64,000 nt of DNA from Ptiloglossa arizonensis (lineage: Eukaryota > Arthropoda > Insecta > Hymenoptera > Colletidae): contig NW_027478899.1 of NCBI RefSeq assembly GCF_051014685.1, forward strand, positions 310,001 through 374,000, in the 5' to 3' direction. Positions 12,701 through 26,400 of the stretch are shown here, in pieces. The notes under the pieces are model-generated. The model did no database searches, was not told where the DNA came from, and saw nothing but the letters and a program-made list of their open reading frames with translations. The stretch's first letter is position 1. Each line of letters opens with the position of its first letter. The position numbers and the translations under genes were made by a program.

Positions 12701-13451
12701 AAACGCTTGAGGAACTCAAAATTTTCGCAGTTCTGATGCTCGAAACGAATAACTAGAACGGACTTGGGGAAACGTACGCATACCGTTGTAATCGGGCGAG
12801 TTTCTACTTTCAGATGCAACAGAAATTTTGCGGATTGGTCAATCCGTTCGCGAGATATGGCAGTTTGGAGGCAAGAAACGGTCGAGAAATTCAAAATTAT
12901 CACAGTTCTGATACTCGAAACGAATAACCAGAACGGCCTAGGGGAAAAGTACGCATACCGTTGTAATCGGGCGAGTTTCTACTTTCAGATGCAACAGAAA
13001 TTTTGCGGATTGGTCAATCCGTTCGCGAGATATGGCAGTTTGGAGGTAAGAAACGCTTGAGAAACTCAACATTTTCGCAGTTCTGATGCTCGAAACGAAT
13101 AACTAGAACGGCCTAGGGGAAAACTACACCTACCGTTGTAATCGGGCGAGTTTCTACTTTCAGATGCAACAGAAATTTTGCGGATTGGTCAATCCGTTCG
13201 CGAGATATGGCAGTTTGGAAGTAAGAAACGCTTGAGAAACTCAACATTTTCGCAGTTCTGATGCTCGACAAGCATAACTAGAACGGTCTAGGGGAAAAGT
13301 ACGCATACCGCTGTAATCGGGCGAGTTTCTACTTTCAGATGCAACAGAAATTTTGCGGATTGGTCAATCCGTTCGCGAGATATGGCAGTTTGGAGGTAAG
13401 AAACGCTTGAGAAACTCACAATTTTCGCAGTTCTGATGCTCGAAACGAATA
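6772..13451 (+). repeat. Apparently identical tandem 19-mer duplication (2 x 3,324 bp)
   Basis: About 6,772-10,095 is followed directly by a second copy at about 10,096-13,451. I found no difference between the copies by eye. Rare private variants pair up at exactly 3,324 bp: CAGCTCTGATG at 7,131/10,455, CGAAAGGAATAAC, GATTGGACAATCC, AATGGGGCGAG, GCAAGGAACGG, AATTTTTCGG, GCGGGTTGG, CTTGAGGAACTC and CTCACAATTTT. The offset is 19 monomers minus 1 bp and includes the 174-bp marker at 8,183/11,507. It is the longest near-perfect duplication in the window, so it is either very recent or an assembly duplication. Confidence 0.88.
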
Positions 13452-14105
13452 ACTAGAACGGCCTAGGGGAAAACTACACCTACCGTTGTAATCGGGCGAG
13501 TTTCTACTTTCAGATGCAACAGAAATTTTGCGGATTGGTCAATCCGTTCGCGAGATATGGCAGTTTGGAGGTAAGAAACGCTTGAGGAACTCAAAATTTT
13601 CGCAGTTCTGATGCTCGAAACGAATAACTAGAACGGACTTGGGGAAACGTACGCATACCGTTGTAATCGGGCGAGTTTCTACTTTCAGATGCAACAGAAA
13701 TTTTGCGGATTGGTCAATCCGTTCGCGAGATATGGCAGTTTGGAGGCAAGAAACGGTCGAGAAATTCAAAATTATCACAGTTCTGATACTCGAAACGAAT
13801 AACCAGAACGGCCTAGGGGAAAAGTACGCATACCGTTGTAATCGGGCGAGTTTCTACTTTCAGATGCAACAGAAATTTTGCGGATTGGTCAATCCGTTCG
13901 CGAGATATGGCAGTTTGGAGGTAAGAAACGCTTGAGAAACTCAACATTTTCGCAGTTCTGATGCTCGAAACGAATAACTAGAACGGCCTAGGGGAAAACT
14001 ACACCTACCGTTGTAATCGGGCGAGTTTCTACTTTCAGATGCAACAGAAATTTTGCGGATTGGTCAATCCGTTCGCGAGATATGGCAGTTTGGAAGTAAG
14101 AAACG
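12545..14105 (+). repeat. 5-mer duplication at the end of the 19-mer copy (offset 875 bp)
   Basis: About 12,550-13,235 matches about 13,425-14,105. Shared markers are CTACACCTACC, CTTGAGGAACTC, GGACTTGGGG, CGGTCGAGAAATTC and AATAACCAG. It begins where the second 19-mer copy ends, so it arose after or together with that event. The match ends where CTCAACATTTT meets CTCAAAATTTTCGCAGGTC near 14,125. Confidence 0.78.
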
Positions 14106-17100
14106 CTTGAGAAACTCAAAATTTTCGCAGGTCTGATGCTCGACAAGCATAACTAGAACGGTCTAGGGGAAAAGTACGCATACCGCTGCAATCGGGCGAG
14201 TTTCTACTTTCAGATGCAACAGAAATTTTGCGGATTGGTCAATCCGTTCGCGAGATATGGCAGTTTGTAGGTAAGAAACGCTTGAGAAACTCAACATTTT
14301 CGCAGTTCTGATGCTCGAAACGAATAACTAGAACGGCCTAGGGGAAAAGTACGCATACCGTTGTAATCGGGCGAGTTTCTACTTTCAGATGCAACAGAAA
14401 TTTTGCGGATTGGTCAATCCGTTCGCGAGATATGGCAGTTTGGAGGTAAGAAACGCTTGAGAAACTCAAAATTTTCGCAGTTCTAATGCTCGAAACGAAT
14501 AACTAGATCGGACTTGGGGAAACGTACGCATACCGTTGTAATCGGGCGAGTTTCTACTTTCAGATGCAACAGAAATTTTGCGGATTGGTCAATCCGTTCG
14601 CGAGATATGGCAGTTTGGAGGTAAGAAACGCTTGAGAAACTCAAAATTTTCGCAGTTCTGATGCTCGAAACGAATAACTAGAACGGCCTAGGGGAAAAGT
14701 ACGCATACCGTTGTAAGCGGGCGAGTTTCTACTTTCAGATGCAACAGAAATTTTCCGGATTAGTCAATCCGTTCGCGAGATATGGCAGTTTGGAGGTAAG
14801 AAACGCTTGAGCAACTCAAAACTTTCGCAGTTCTGATGCTCGACAAGCATAACTAGAACGGTCTAGGGGAAAAGTACGCATACCGTTGTAATCGGGCGAC
14901 TTTCTACTTTCAGATGCAACAGAAATTTTGCGGATTGGTCAATCCGTTCGCGAGATATGGCAGTTTGGAGGTAAGAAACGCTTGAGAAACTCAAAATTTT
15001 CGCAGTTCTGATGCTCGAAACGAATAACTAGAACGGCCTAGGGGAAAACTACACCTACCGTTGTAATCGGGCGAGTTTCTACTTTCAGATGCAACAGAAA
15101 TTTTGCGGATTGGTCATTCCGTTCGCGAGATATGGCAGTTTGGAAGTAAGAAACGCTTGAGAAACTCAAAATTTTCGCAGTTCTGATGCTCGACAAGCAT
15201 AACTAGATCGGTCTAGGGGAAAAGTACGCATACCGCTGTAATCGGGCGAGTTTCTACTTTCAGATGCAACAGAAATTTTGCGGATTGGTCAAACCGTTCG
15301 CGAGATATGGCAGTTTGGAGGTAAGAAACGCTTGAGAAACTCAAAATTGTCGCAGTTCTGATGCTCGAAACGAATAACTAGAACGGACTAGGGGAAAAGT
15401 ACGCATACCGTTGTAATCGGGCGAGTTTCTACTTTCCGATGCAACAGAAATTTTGCGGATTGGTCATTCCTTTCGCGAGATATGGCAGTTTGGAGGTAAG
15501 AAACGCTTGAGAAACTCAAAATTTTCGCAGTTCTGATGCTCGAAACGAATAACTAGAACGGCCTAGGGGAAAAGTACGCATACCGTTGTAATCGGGCGAG
15601 TTTCTACTTTCAGATGCAACAGAAATTTTGCGGATTGGTCAATCCGTTCGCGAGATATGGCAGTTTGGAGGTAAGAAACGCTTGAGAAACTCAACATTTT
15701 CGCAGTTCTGATGCTCGAAACGAATAACTAGAACGGCCTAGGGGAAAACTACACCTACCGTTGTAATCGGGCGAGTTTCTACTTTCAGATGCAACAGAAA
15801 TTTTGCGGATTGGTCAATCCGTTCGCGAGATATGGCAGTTTGGAAGTAAGAAACGCTTGAGAAACTCAAAATTTTCGCAGGTCTGATGCTCGACAAGCAT
15901 AACTAGAGCGGTCTAGGGGAAAAGTACGCATACCGTTGTAATCGGGCGAGTTTCTACTTTCAGATGCAACAGAAATTTTGCGGATTGGTCAATCCGTTCG
16001 CGAGATATGGCAGTTTGGAAGTAAGAAACGCTTGAGAAACTCAAAATTTTCGCAGTTCTGATGCTCGAAACGAATAACTAGAACGGACTTGGGGAAACGT
16101 ACGCATACCGTTGTAATCGGGCGAGTTTCTACTTTCAGATGCAACAGAAATTTTGCGGATTGGTCAATCCGTTCGCGAGATATGGCAGTTTGTAGGTAAG
16201 AAACGCTTGAGAAACTCAACATTTTCGCAGTTCTGATGCTCGAAACGAATAACTAGAACGGCCTAGGGGAAAAGTACGCATACCGTTGTAATCGGGCGAG
16301 TTTGTGCTTTCGGATGCAACAGAAATTTTGCGGATTGGTCAATCCGTTCGCGAGATATGGCAGTTTGGAGGTAAGAAACGCTTGAGAAACTCAAAATTTT
16401 CGCAGTTCTGATGCTCGAAACGAATAACTAGAACGGACTAGGGGAAAAGTACGCATACCGTTGTAATCGGGCGAGTTTCTACTTTCAGATGCAACAGAAA
16501 TTTTGCGGATGGGTCAATCCGTTCGCGAGATATGGCAGTTTGGAGGTAAGAAACGCTTGAGAAACTCAACATTTTCGCAGTTCTGATGCTCGAAACGAAT
16601 AACTAGAACGGACTAGGGGAAAAGTACGCATACCGTTGCAATCGGGCGAGTTTCTACTTTCAGATGCAACAGAAATTTTGCGGATGGGTCAATCCGTTCG
16701 CGAGATATGGCAGTTTGGAGGTAAGAAACTCTTGAGAAACTCAAAATTTTCGCAGTTCTGGTGCTCGACAAGCATAACTAGAACGGTCTAGGGGAAAAGT
16801 ACGCATACCGTTGTAATCGGGCGAATTTCTACTTTCAGATGCAACAGAAATTCTGCGGATTGGTCAATCCGTTCGCGAGATATGGCAGTTTGTAGGTAAG
16901 AAACACTTGAGAAACTCAACATTTTCGCAGTTCTGATGCTCGAAACGAATAACTAGAACGGCCTAGGGGAAAAGTACGCATACCGTTGTAATCGGGCGAG
17001 TTTCTACTTTCAGATGCAACAGAAATTTTACGGATTGGTCAATCCGTTCGCGAGATATGGCAGTTTGGAGGTAAGAAACGCTTGAGAAACTCAAAATTTT

Positions 17101-18164
17101 CGCAGTTCTGATGCTCGACAAGCATAACCAGAACGTTCTAGGGGAAAAGTACGCATACCGTTGTAATCGGGCGACTTTCTACTTTCAGATGCAACAGAAA
17201 TTTTGCGGATTGGTCAATCCGTTCGCGAGATATGGCAGTTTGGAGGTAAGAAACGCTTGAGAAACTCAAAATTTTCGCAGTTCTGATGCTCGACAAGCAT
17301 AACTAGAGCGGTCTAGGGGAAAAGTACGCATACCGTTGTAATCGGGCGAGTTTCTACTTTCAGATGCAACAGAAATTTTGCGGATTGGTCAATCCGTTCG
17401 CGAGATATGGCAGTTTGGAGGTAAGAAACGGTTGAGAAACTCAAAATTTTCACAGTTCTGATGCTCGAAACGAATAACCAGTACGGCCTAGGGGAAAAGT
17501 ACGCATACCGTTGTAATCGGGCGAGTTTCTACTTTCAGATGCAACAGAAATTTTGCGGATTGGTCAATCCGTTCGCGAGATATGGCAGTTTGTAGGTAAG
17601 AAACGCTTGAGAAACTCAACATTTTCGCAGTTCTGATGCTCGAAACGAATAACTAGAACGGCCTAGGGGAAAACTACGCATACCGTTGCAATCGGGCGAG
17701 TTTCGACTTTCAGATGCATCAGAAATTTTGCGGATTGGTCAATCCGTTCCCGAGATATGGCAGTTTGGAAGTATGAAACACTTGAGAAACACAAAATTTT
17801 CGCAGTTCTGATGCTCGAAACGAATAACTAGAGCGGCCTAGTGGAAAAGTACGCATACCGTTGCAATCGGGCGAGTTTCGACTTTCAGATGCATCAGAAA
17901 TTTTGCGGATTGGTCAATCCGTTCGCGAGACACGGCAGGTTGGAAGTAAGAAACGCTTGAGAAACTCAAAATTTTCGCAGTTCTGATGCTCGAAACGATT
18001 AACTAGAACGGCCTAGTGGAAAAGTACGCATACCGTTGTAATCGGGCGGGTTTCTACTTTCAGATGCAACAGAAATTTTGCGGATTGGTCAATCCGTTCG
18101 CGAGATATGGGAGTTTGTAAGTAAGAAACGCTTGAGAAACTCAAAATTTTCACAGTTCTGATGC
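13965..18164 (+). repeat. Large HOR copy A (24 monomers, ~4.2 kb)
   Basis: Copies A and B align at an offset of exactly 4,200 bp. Markers shared at that offset are CGCAGGTCTGATG (14,128/18,328), CGCTGCAATC, TTCTAATGC, AACTAGATCGG, GAGCAACTCAAAAC, TTTGTGCTTTCGG (16,301/20,501), GGATGGGTC, TTCTGGTGC, ATTCTGCGG, TTTTACGG and AACGTTCTAGG. About 15,035-15,900 differs in content from copy B although the length is kept, which suggests exchange of an internal block. From about 17,670 the offset becomes 4,375 bp because copy B has one more monomer. Confidence 0.83.
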
Positions 18165-21100
18165 TCGAAACGAATAACTAGAACGGCCTAGGGGAAAACT
18201 ACACCTACCGTTGTAATCGGGCGAGTTTCTACTTTCAGATGCAACAGAAATTTTGCGGATTGGTCAATCCGTTCGCGAGATATGGCAGTTTGGAAGTAAG
18301 AAACGCTTGAGAAACTCAAAATTTTCGCAGGTCTGATGCTCGACAAGCATAACTAGAACGGTCTAGGGGAAAAGTACGCATACCGCTGCAATCGGGCGAG
18401 TTTCTACTTTCAGATGCAACAGAAATTTTGCGGATTGGTCAATCCGTTCGCGAGATATGGCAGTTTGTAGGTAAGAAACGCTTGAGAAACTCAACATTTT
18501 CGCAGTTCTGATGCTCGAAACGAATAACTAGAACGGCCTAGGGGAAAAGTACGCATACCGTTGTAATCGGGCGAGTTTCTACTTTCAGATGCAACAGAAA
18601 TTTTGCGGATTGGTCAATCCGTTCGCGAGATATGGCAGTTTGGAGGTAAGAAACGCTTGAGAAACTCAAAATTTTCGCAGTTCTAATGCTCGAAACGAAT
18701 AACTAGATCGGACTTGGGGAAACGTACGCATACCGTTGTAATCGGGCGAGTTTCTACTTTCAGATGCAACAGAAGTTTTGCGGATTGGTCAATCCGTTCG
18801 CGAGATATGACAGTTTGGAGGTAAGAAACGCTTGAGAAACTCAAAATTTTCGCAGTTCTGATGCTCGAAACGAATAACTAGAACGGCCTAGGGGAAAAGT
18901 ACGCATACCGTTGTAAGCGGGCGAGTTTCTACTTTCAGATGCAACAGAAATTTTGCGGATTAGTCAATCCGTTCGCGAGATATGGCAGTTTGGAGGTAAG
19001 AAACGCTTGAGCAACTCAAAACTTTCGCAGTTCTGATGCTCGACAAGCATAACTAGAACGGTCTAGGGGAAAAGTACGCATACCGTTGTAATCGGGCGAC
19101 TTTCTACTTTCAGATGCAACAGAAATTTTGCGGATTGGTCAATCCGTTCGCGAGATATGGCAGTTTGGAGGTAAGAAACGCTTGAGAAACTCAAAATTTT
19201 CGCAGTTCTGATGCTCGAAACGAATAACTAGAACGGCCTAGGGGAAAAGTACGCATACCGTTGTAAGCGGGCGAGTTTCTACTTTCAGATGCAACAGAAA
19301 TTTTGCGGATTAGTCAATCCGTTCGCGAGATATGGCAGTTTGGAGGTAAGAAACGCTTGAGAAACTCAAAATTTTCGCAGTTCTGATGCTCGACAAGCAT
19401 AACTAGAACGGTCTAGGGGAAAAGTACGCATACCGTTGTAATCGGGCGACTTTCTACTTTCAGATGCAACAGAAATTTTGCGGATTGGTCAATCCGTTCG
19501 CGAGATATGGCAGTTTGGAGGTAAGAAACGCTTGAGAAACTCAAAATTTTCGCAGTTCTGATGCTCGAAACGAATAACTAGAACGGACTTGGGGAAACGT
19601 ACGCATACCGTTGTAATCGGGCGAGTTTCTACTTTCAGATGCAACAGAAATTTTGCGGATTGGTCAATCCGTTCGCGAGATATGGCAGTTTGGAGGCAAG
19701 AAACGGTCGAGAAACTCAAAATTTTCGCAGTTCTGATGCTCGAAACGAATAACTAGAACGGACTTGGGGAAACGTACGCATACCGTTGTAATCGGGCGAT
19801 TTTCTACTTTCAGATGCAACAGAAATTTTGCGGATTGGTCAATCCGTTCGCGAGATATGGCAGTTTGGAGGTAAGCAACGCTTGAGAAAGTCAAAATTTT
19901 CGCAGTTCTGATGCTCGACAAGCATAACTAGAACGGTTTAGGGGAAAAGTACGCATACCGTTGTAATCGGGCGACTTTCAACTTTCAGATGCAACAGAAA
20001 TTTTGCGGATTGGTCAATTCGTTCGCGAGATATGGCAGTTTGGAGGTAAGAAACGGTTGAGAAACTCAAAATTTTCACAGTTCTGATGCTCGAAACGAAT
20101 AACCAGAACGGCCTAGGGGAAAAGTACGCATACCGTTGTAATCGGGCGAGTTTCTACTTTCAGATGCAACAGAAATTTTGCGGATTGGTCAATCCGTTCG
20201 CGAGATATGGCAGTTTGGAAGTAAGAAACGCTTGAGAAACTCAAAATTTTCGCAGTTCTGATGCTCGAAACGAATAACTAGAACGGCCTCGGGGAAAAGT
20301 ACGCATACCGTTGTAATCGGGCGAGTTTCTACTTTCAGATGCAACAGAAATTTTGCGGATTGGTCAATCCGTTCGCGAGATATGGCAGTTTGTAGGTAAG
20401 AAACGCTTGAGAAACTCAACATTTTCGCAGTTCTGATGCTCGAAACGAATAACTAGAACGGCCTAGGGGAAAAGTACGCATACCGTTGTAATCGGGCGAG
20501 TTTGTGCTTTCGGATGCAACAGAAATTTTGCGGATTGGTCAATCCGTTCGCGAGATATGGCAGTTTGGAGGTAAGAAACGCTTGAGAAACTCAAAATTTT
20601 CGCAGTTCTGATGCTCGAAACGAATAACTAGAACGGACTAGGGGAAAAGTACGCATACCGTTGTAATCGGGCGAGTTTCTACTTTCAGATGCAACAGAAA
20701 TTTTGCGGATGGGTCAATCCGTTCGCGAGATATGGCAGTTTGGAGGTAAGAAACGCTTGAGAAACTCAAAATTTTCGCAGTTCTGATGCTCGAAACGAAT
20801 AACTAGAACGGACTAGGGGAAAAGTACGCATACCGTTGCAATCGGGCGAGTTTCTACTTTCAGATGCAACAGAAATTTTGCGGATGGGTCAATCCGTTCG
20901 CGAGATATGGCAGTTTGGAGGTAAGAAACTCTTGAGAAACTCAAAATTTTCGCAGTTCTGGTGCTCGACAAGCATAACTAGAACGGTCTAGGGGAAAAGT
21001 ACGCATACCGTTGTAATCGGGCGAATTTCTACTTTCAGATGCAACAGAAATTCTGCGGATTGGTCAATCCGTTCGCGAGATATGGCAGTTTGTAGGTAAG

Positions 21101-23430
21101 AAACACTTGAGAAACTCAACATTTTCGCAGTTCTGATGCTCGAAACGAATAACTAGAACGGCCTAGGGGAAAAGTACGCATACCGTTGTAATCGGGCGAG
21201 TTTCTACTTTCAGATGCAACAGAAATTTTACGGATTGGTCAATCCGTTCGCGAGATATGGCAGTTTGGAGGTAAGAAACGCTTGAGAAACTCAAAATTTT
21301 CGCAGTTCTGATGCTCGACAAGCATAACCAGAACGTTCTAGGGGAAAAGTACGCATACCGTTGTAATCGGGCGACTTTCTACTTTCAGATGCAACAGAAA
21401 TTTTGCGGATTGGTCAATCCGTTCGCGAGATATGGCAGTTTGGAGGTAAGAAACGCTTGAGAAACTCAAAATTTTCGCAGTTCTGATGCTCGACAAGCAT
21501 AACTAGAGCGGTCTAGGGGAAAAGTACGCATACCGTTGTAATCGGGCGAGTTTCTACTTTCAGATGCAACAGAAATTTTGCGGATTGGTCAATCCGTTCG
21601 CGAGATATGGCAGTTTGGAGGTAAGAAACGGTTGAGAAACTCAAAATTTTCACAGTTCTGATGCTCGAAACGAATAACCAGTACGGCCTAGGGGAAAAGT
21701 ACGCATACCGTTGTAATTGGGCGAGTTTCTACTTTCAGATGCAAAAGAAATTTTGCGGATTGGTCAATCCGTTCGCGAGATATGGCAGTTTGGAGGTAAG
21801 AAACGCTTGAGAAACTCAACATTTTCGCAGTTCTGATGCTCGAAACGAATAACTAGAACGGCCTAGGGGAAAACTACACCTACCGTTGTAATCGGGCGAG
21901 TTTCTACTTTCAGATGCAACAGAAATTTTGCGGATTGGTCAATCCGTTCGCGAGATATGGCAGTTTGTAGGTAAGAAACGCTTGAGAAACTCAACATTTT
22001 CGCAGTTCTGATGCTCGAAACGAATAACTAGAACGGCCTAGGGGAAAACTACGCATACCGTTGCAATCGGGCGAGTTTCGACTTTCAGATGCATCAGAAA
22101 TTTTGCGGATTGGTCAATCCGTTCCCGAGATATGGCAGTTTGGAAGTATGAAACACTTGAGAAACACAAAATTTTCGCAGTTCTGATGCTCGAAACGAAT
22201 AACTAGAGCGGCCTAGTGGAAAAGTACGCATACCGTTGCAATCGGGCGAGTTTCGACTTTCAGATGCATCAGAAATTTTGCGGATTGGTCAATCCGTTCG
22301 CGAGACACGGCAGGTTGGAAGTAAGAAACGCTTGAGAAACTCAAAATTTTCGCAGTTCTGATGCTCGAAACGATTAACTAGAACGGCCTAGTGGAAAAGT
22401 ACGCATACCGTTGTAATCGGGCGGGTTTCTACTTTCAGATGCAACAGAAATTTTGCGGATTGGTCAATCCGTTCGCGAGATATGGGAGTTTGTAAGTAAG
22501 AAACGCTTGAGAAACTCAAAATTTTCACAGTTCTGATGCTCGAAACGAATAACTAGAACGGCCTAGGGGAAAAGTACGCATACCGTTGTAATCGGGCGAG
22601 TTTCTACTTTCAGATGCAACAGAAATTTTGCGGATTGGACAATCCGTTCGCGAGATATGGCAGTTTGGAGGTAAGCAACGCTTGAGAAACCCAAAATTTT
22701 CGCAGTTCTCATGCTCGAAACGATTAACTACAACGGCCTAGGGGAAAAGTACGCATACCGTTGTAATCGGGCGAGTTTCTACTTTCAGATGCAACAGAAA
22801 TTTTGCGGATTGGTCTATCCGTTCGCGAGATATGGCAGTTTGGAGGTAAGAAACGCTTGAGAAACTCAAAATTTTCGCAGTTCTGATGCTCGACAAGCAT
22901 AACTAGAACGGTCTAGGGGAAAAGTACGCATACCGTTGTAATCGGGCGAGTTTCTACTTTCAGATGCAACAGAAATTTTGCGGATTGGTCAATCCGTTCG
23001 CGAGATATGGGCGTTTGTATGTAAGAAACGCTTGAGAAACTCAAAATTTTCACAGTTCTGATGCTCGAAACGAATAACTAGAACGGCCTAGGGGAAAAGT
23101 ACGCATACCGTTGTAATCGGGCGAGTTTCTACTTTCAGATGCAACAGAAATTTTGCGGATTGGACAATCCGTTCGCGAGATATGGCAGTTTGGATGTAAG
23201 CAACGCTTGAGAAACCCAAAATTTTCGCAGTTCTCATGCTCGAAACGAATAACTACAACGGCCTAGGGGAAAGGTACGCATACCGTTGTAATCGGGCGAG
23301 TTTCTACTTTCAGATGCAACAGAAATTTTGCGGATTGGTCGATCCGTTCGCGAGATATGGCAGTTTGGAGGTATGAAACGCTTGAGAAACTCAAAGTTTT
23401 CGCAGTTCTGATGCTCGACAAGCATAACTA
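18165..23430 (+). repeat. Large HOR copy B (~5.2 kb)
   Basis: Starts at the junction with copy A at GGGGAAAACTACACCTACC. It holds the same marker order as A, plus a right part (22,560-23,430) with GATTGGACAATCC, GTAAGCAACG, CTCATGCTCG, GGGCGTTTGTATG and AAAGGTACGC that A lacks. Copy C aligns to it at 5,075 bp (29 monomers) before about 21.8 kb and at 4,900 bp (28) after about 22.0 kb, so C lacks one monomer present in B. Scattered substitutions, for example GGTCTATCC at 22,813 against GGTCGATCC at 27,713, mark it as older than the 19-mer pair. Confidence 0.82.
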
Positions 23431-26400
23431 GAACGGTCTAGGGGAAAAGTACGCATACCGTTGTAATCGGGCGAGTTTCTACTTTCAGATGCAACAGAAA
23501 TTTTGCGGATTGGTCAATCCGTTCGCGAGATATGGCAGTTTGGAGGTAAGAAACGCTTGAGAAACTCAAAATTTTCGCAGTTCTGATGCTCGAAACGAAT
23601 AACTAGAACGGCCTAGGGGAAAAGTACGCATACCGTTGTAATCGGGCGAGTTTCTACTTTCAGATGCAACAGAAATTTTGCGGATTGGTCAATCCGTTCG
23701 CGAGATATGGCAGTTTGGAGGTAAGAAACGCTTGAGAAACTCAAAATTTTCGCAGTTCTGATGCTCGACAAGCATAACTAGAACGGTCTAGGGGAAAAGT
23801 ACGCATACCGTTGTAATCGGGCGAGTTTCTACTTTCAGATGCAACAGAAATTTTGCGGATTGGTCAATCCGTTCGCGAGATATGTCAGTTTGGAGGTAAG
23901 AAACGCTTGAGAAACTCAAAATTTTCGCAGTTCTGATGCTCGAAACGAATAACTAGAACGGCCTAGGGGAAAAGTACGCATACCGTTGTAAGCGGGCGAG
24001 TTTCTACTTTCAGATGCAACAGAAATTTTGCGGATTAGTCAATCCGTTCGCGAGATATGGCAGTTTGGAGGTAAGAAACGCTTGAGAAACTCAAAATTTT
24101 CGCAGTTCTGATGCTCGACAAGCATAACTAGAACGGTCTAGGGGAAAAGTACGCATACCGTTGTAATCGGGCGACTTTCTACTTTCAGATGCAACAGAAA
24201 TTTTGCGGATTGGTCAATCCGTTCGCGAGATATGGCAGTTTGGAGGTAAGAAACGCTTGAGAAACTCAAAATTTTCGCAGTTCTGATGCTCGAAACGAAT
24301 AACTAGAACGGACTTGGGGAAACGTACGCATACCGTTGTAATCGGGCGAGTTTCTACTTTCAGATGCAACAGAAATTTTGCGGATTGGTCAATCCGTTCG
24401 CGAGATATGGCAGTTTGGAGGCAAGAAACGGTCGAGAAACTCAAAATTTTCGCAGTTCTGATGCTCGAAACGAATAACTAGAACGGACTAGGGGAAAAGT
24501 ACGCATACCGTTGTAATCGGGCGAGTTTCTACTTTCAGATGCAACAGAAATTTTGCGGATTGGTCAATCCGTTCGCGAGACATGGCAGTTTGGAGGTAAG
24601 AAACTCTTGAGAAACTCAAAATTTTCGCAGTTCTGATGCTCGAAACGAATAACTAGAACGGACTTGGGGAAACGTACGCATACCGTTGTAATCGGGCGAT
24701 TTTCTACTTTCAGATGCAACAGAAATTTTGCGGATTGGTCAATCCGTTCGCGAGATATGGCAGTTTGGAGGTAAGAAACGCTTGAGAATCTCAAAATTTT
24801 CGCAGTTCTGATGCTCGAAACGAATAACTAGAACGGCCTAGGGGAAAAGTACGCATACCGTTGTAAGCGGGCGAGTTTCTACTTTCAGATGCAACAGAAA
24901 TTTTGCGGATTAGTCAATCCGTTCGCGAGATATGGCAGTTTGGAGGTAAGAAACGCTTGAGAAAGTCAAAATTTTCGCAGTTCTGATGCTCGACAAGCAT
25001 AACTAGAACGGTTTAGGGGAAAAGTACGCATACCGTTGTAATCGGGCGACTTTCAACTTTCAGATGCAACAGAAATTTTGCGGATTGGTCAATTCGTTCG
25101 CGAGATATGGCAGTTTGGAGGTAAGAAACGGTTGAGAAACTCAAAATTTTCACAGTTCTGATGCTCGAAACGAATAACCAGAACGGCCTAGGGGAAAAGT
25201 ACGCATACCGTTGTAATCGGGCGAGTTTCTACTTTCAGATGCAACAGAAATTTTGCGGATTGGTCAATCCGTTCGCGAGATATGGCAGTTTGGAAGTAAG
25301 AAACGCTTGAGAAACTCAAAATTTTCGCAGTTCTGATGCTCGAAACGAATAACTAGAACGGCCTAGGGGAAAAGTACGCATACCGTTGTAATCGGGCGAG
25401 TTTCTACTTTCAGATGCAACAGAAATTTTGCGGATTGGTCAATCCGTTCGCGAGATATGGCAGTTTGTAGGTAAGAAACGCTTGAGAAACTCAACATTTT
25501 CGCAGTTCTGATGCTCGAAACGAATAACTAGAACGGCCTAGGGGAAAAGTACGCATACCGTTGTAATCGGGCGAGTTTGTGCTTTCAGATGCAACAGAAA
25601 TTTTGCGGATTGGTCAATCCGTTCGCGAGATATGGCAGTTTGGAGGTAAGAAACGCTTGAGAAACTCAAAATTTTCGCAGTTCTGATGCTCGAAACGAAT
25701 AACTAGAACGGACTAGGGGAAAAGTACGCATACCGTTGTAATCGGGCGAGTTTCTACTTTCAGATGCAACAGAAATTTTGCGGATGGGTCAATCCGTTCG
25801 CGAGATATGGCAGTTTGGAGGTAAGAAACGCTTGAGAAACTCAAAATTTTCGCAGTTCTGATGCTCGAAACGAATAACTAGAACGGACTAGGGGAAAAGT
25901 ACGCATACCGTTGTAATCGGGCGAGTTTCTACTTTCAGATGCAACAGAAATTTTGCGGATGGGTCAATCCGTTCGCGAGATATGGCAGTTTGGAGGTAAG
26001 AAACTCTTGAGAAACTCAAAATTTTCGCAGTTCTGGTGCTCGACAAGCATAACTAGAACGGTCTAGGGGAAAAGTACGCATACCGTTGTAATCGGGCGAA
26101 TTTCTACTTTCAGATGCAACAGAAATTCTGCGGATTGGTCAATCCGTTCGCGAGATATGGCAGTTTGTAGGTAAGAAACACTTGAGAAACTCAACATTTT
26201 CGCAGTTCTGATGCTCGAAACGAATAACTAGAACGGCCTAGGGGAAAAGTACGCATACCGTTGTAATCGGGCGAGTTTCTACTTTCAGATGCAACAGAAA
26301 TTTTACGGATTGGTCAATCCGTTCGCGAGATATGGCAGTTTGGAGGTAAGAAACGCTTGAGAAACTCAAAATTTTCGCAGTTCTGATGCTCGACAAGCAT

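Noticed and set aside
23336..23346. Pol III B-box-like GGTCGATCC in some monomers (tRNA- or SINE-derived origin)
   Set aside because: It lacks bases of the GGTTCGANTCC consensus, no A box lies at a suitable distance, and no tRNA-like fold is visible. It is a point variant of the dyad GGTCAATCC.
13965..23430. Transcription units or promoters inside the array
   Set aside because: AT tracts and CTAG or TATGG motifs recur in every monomer and are part of the satellite. Satellite transcription is possible but nothing in the bases singles out a start or end.
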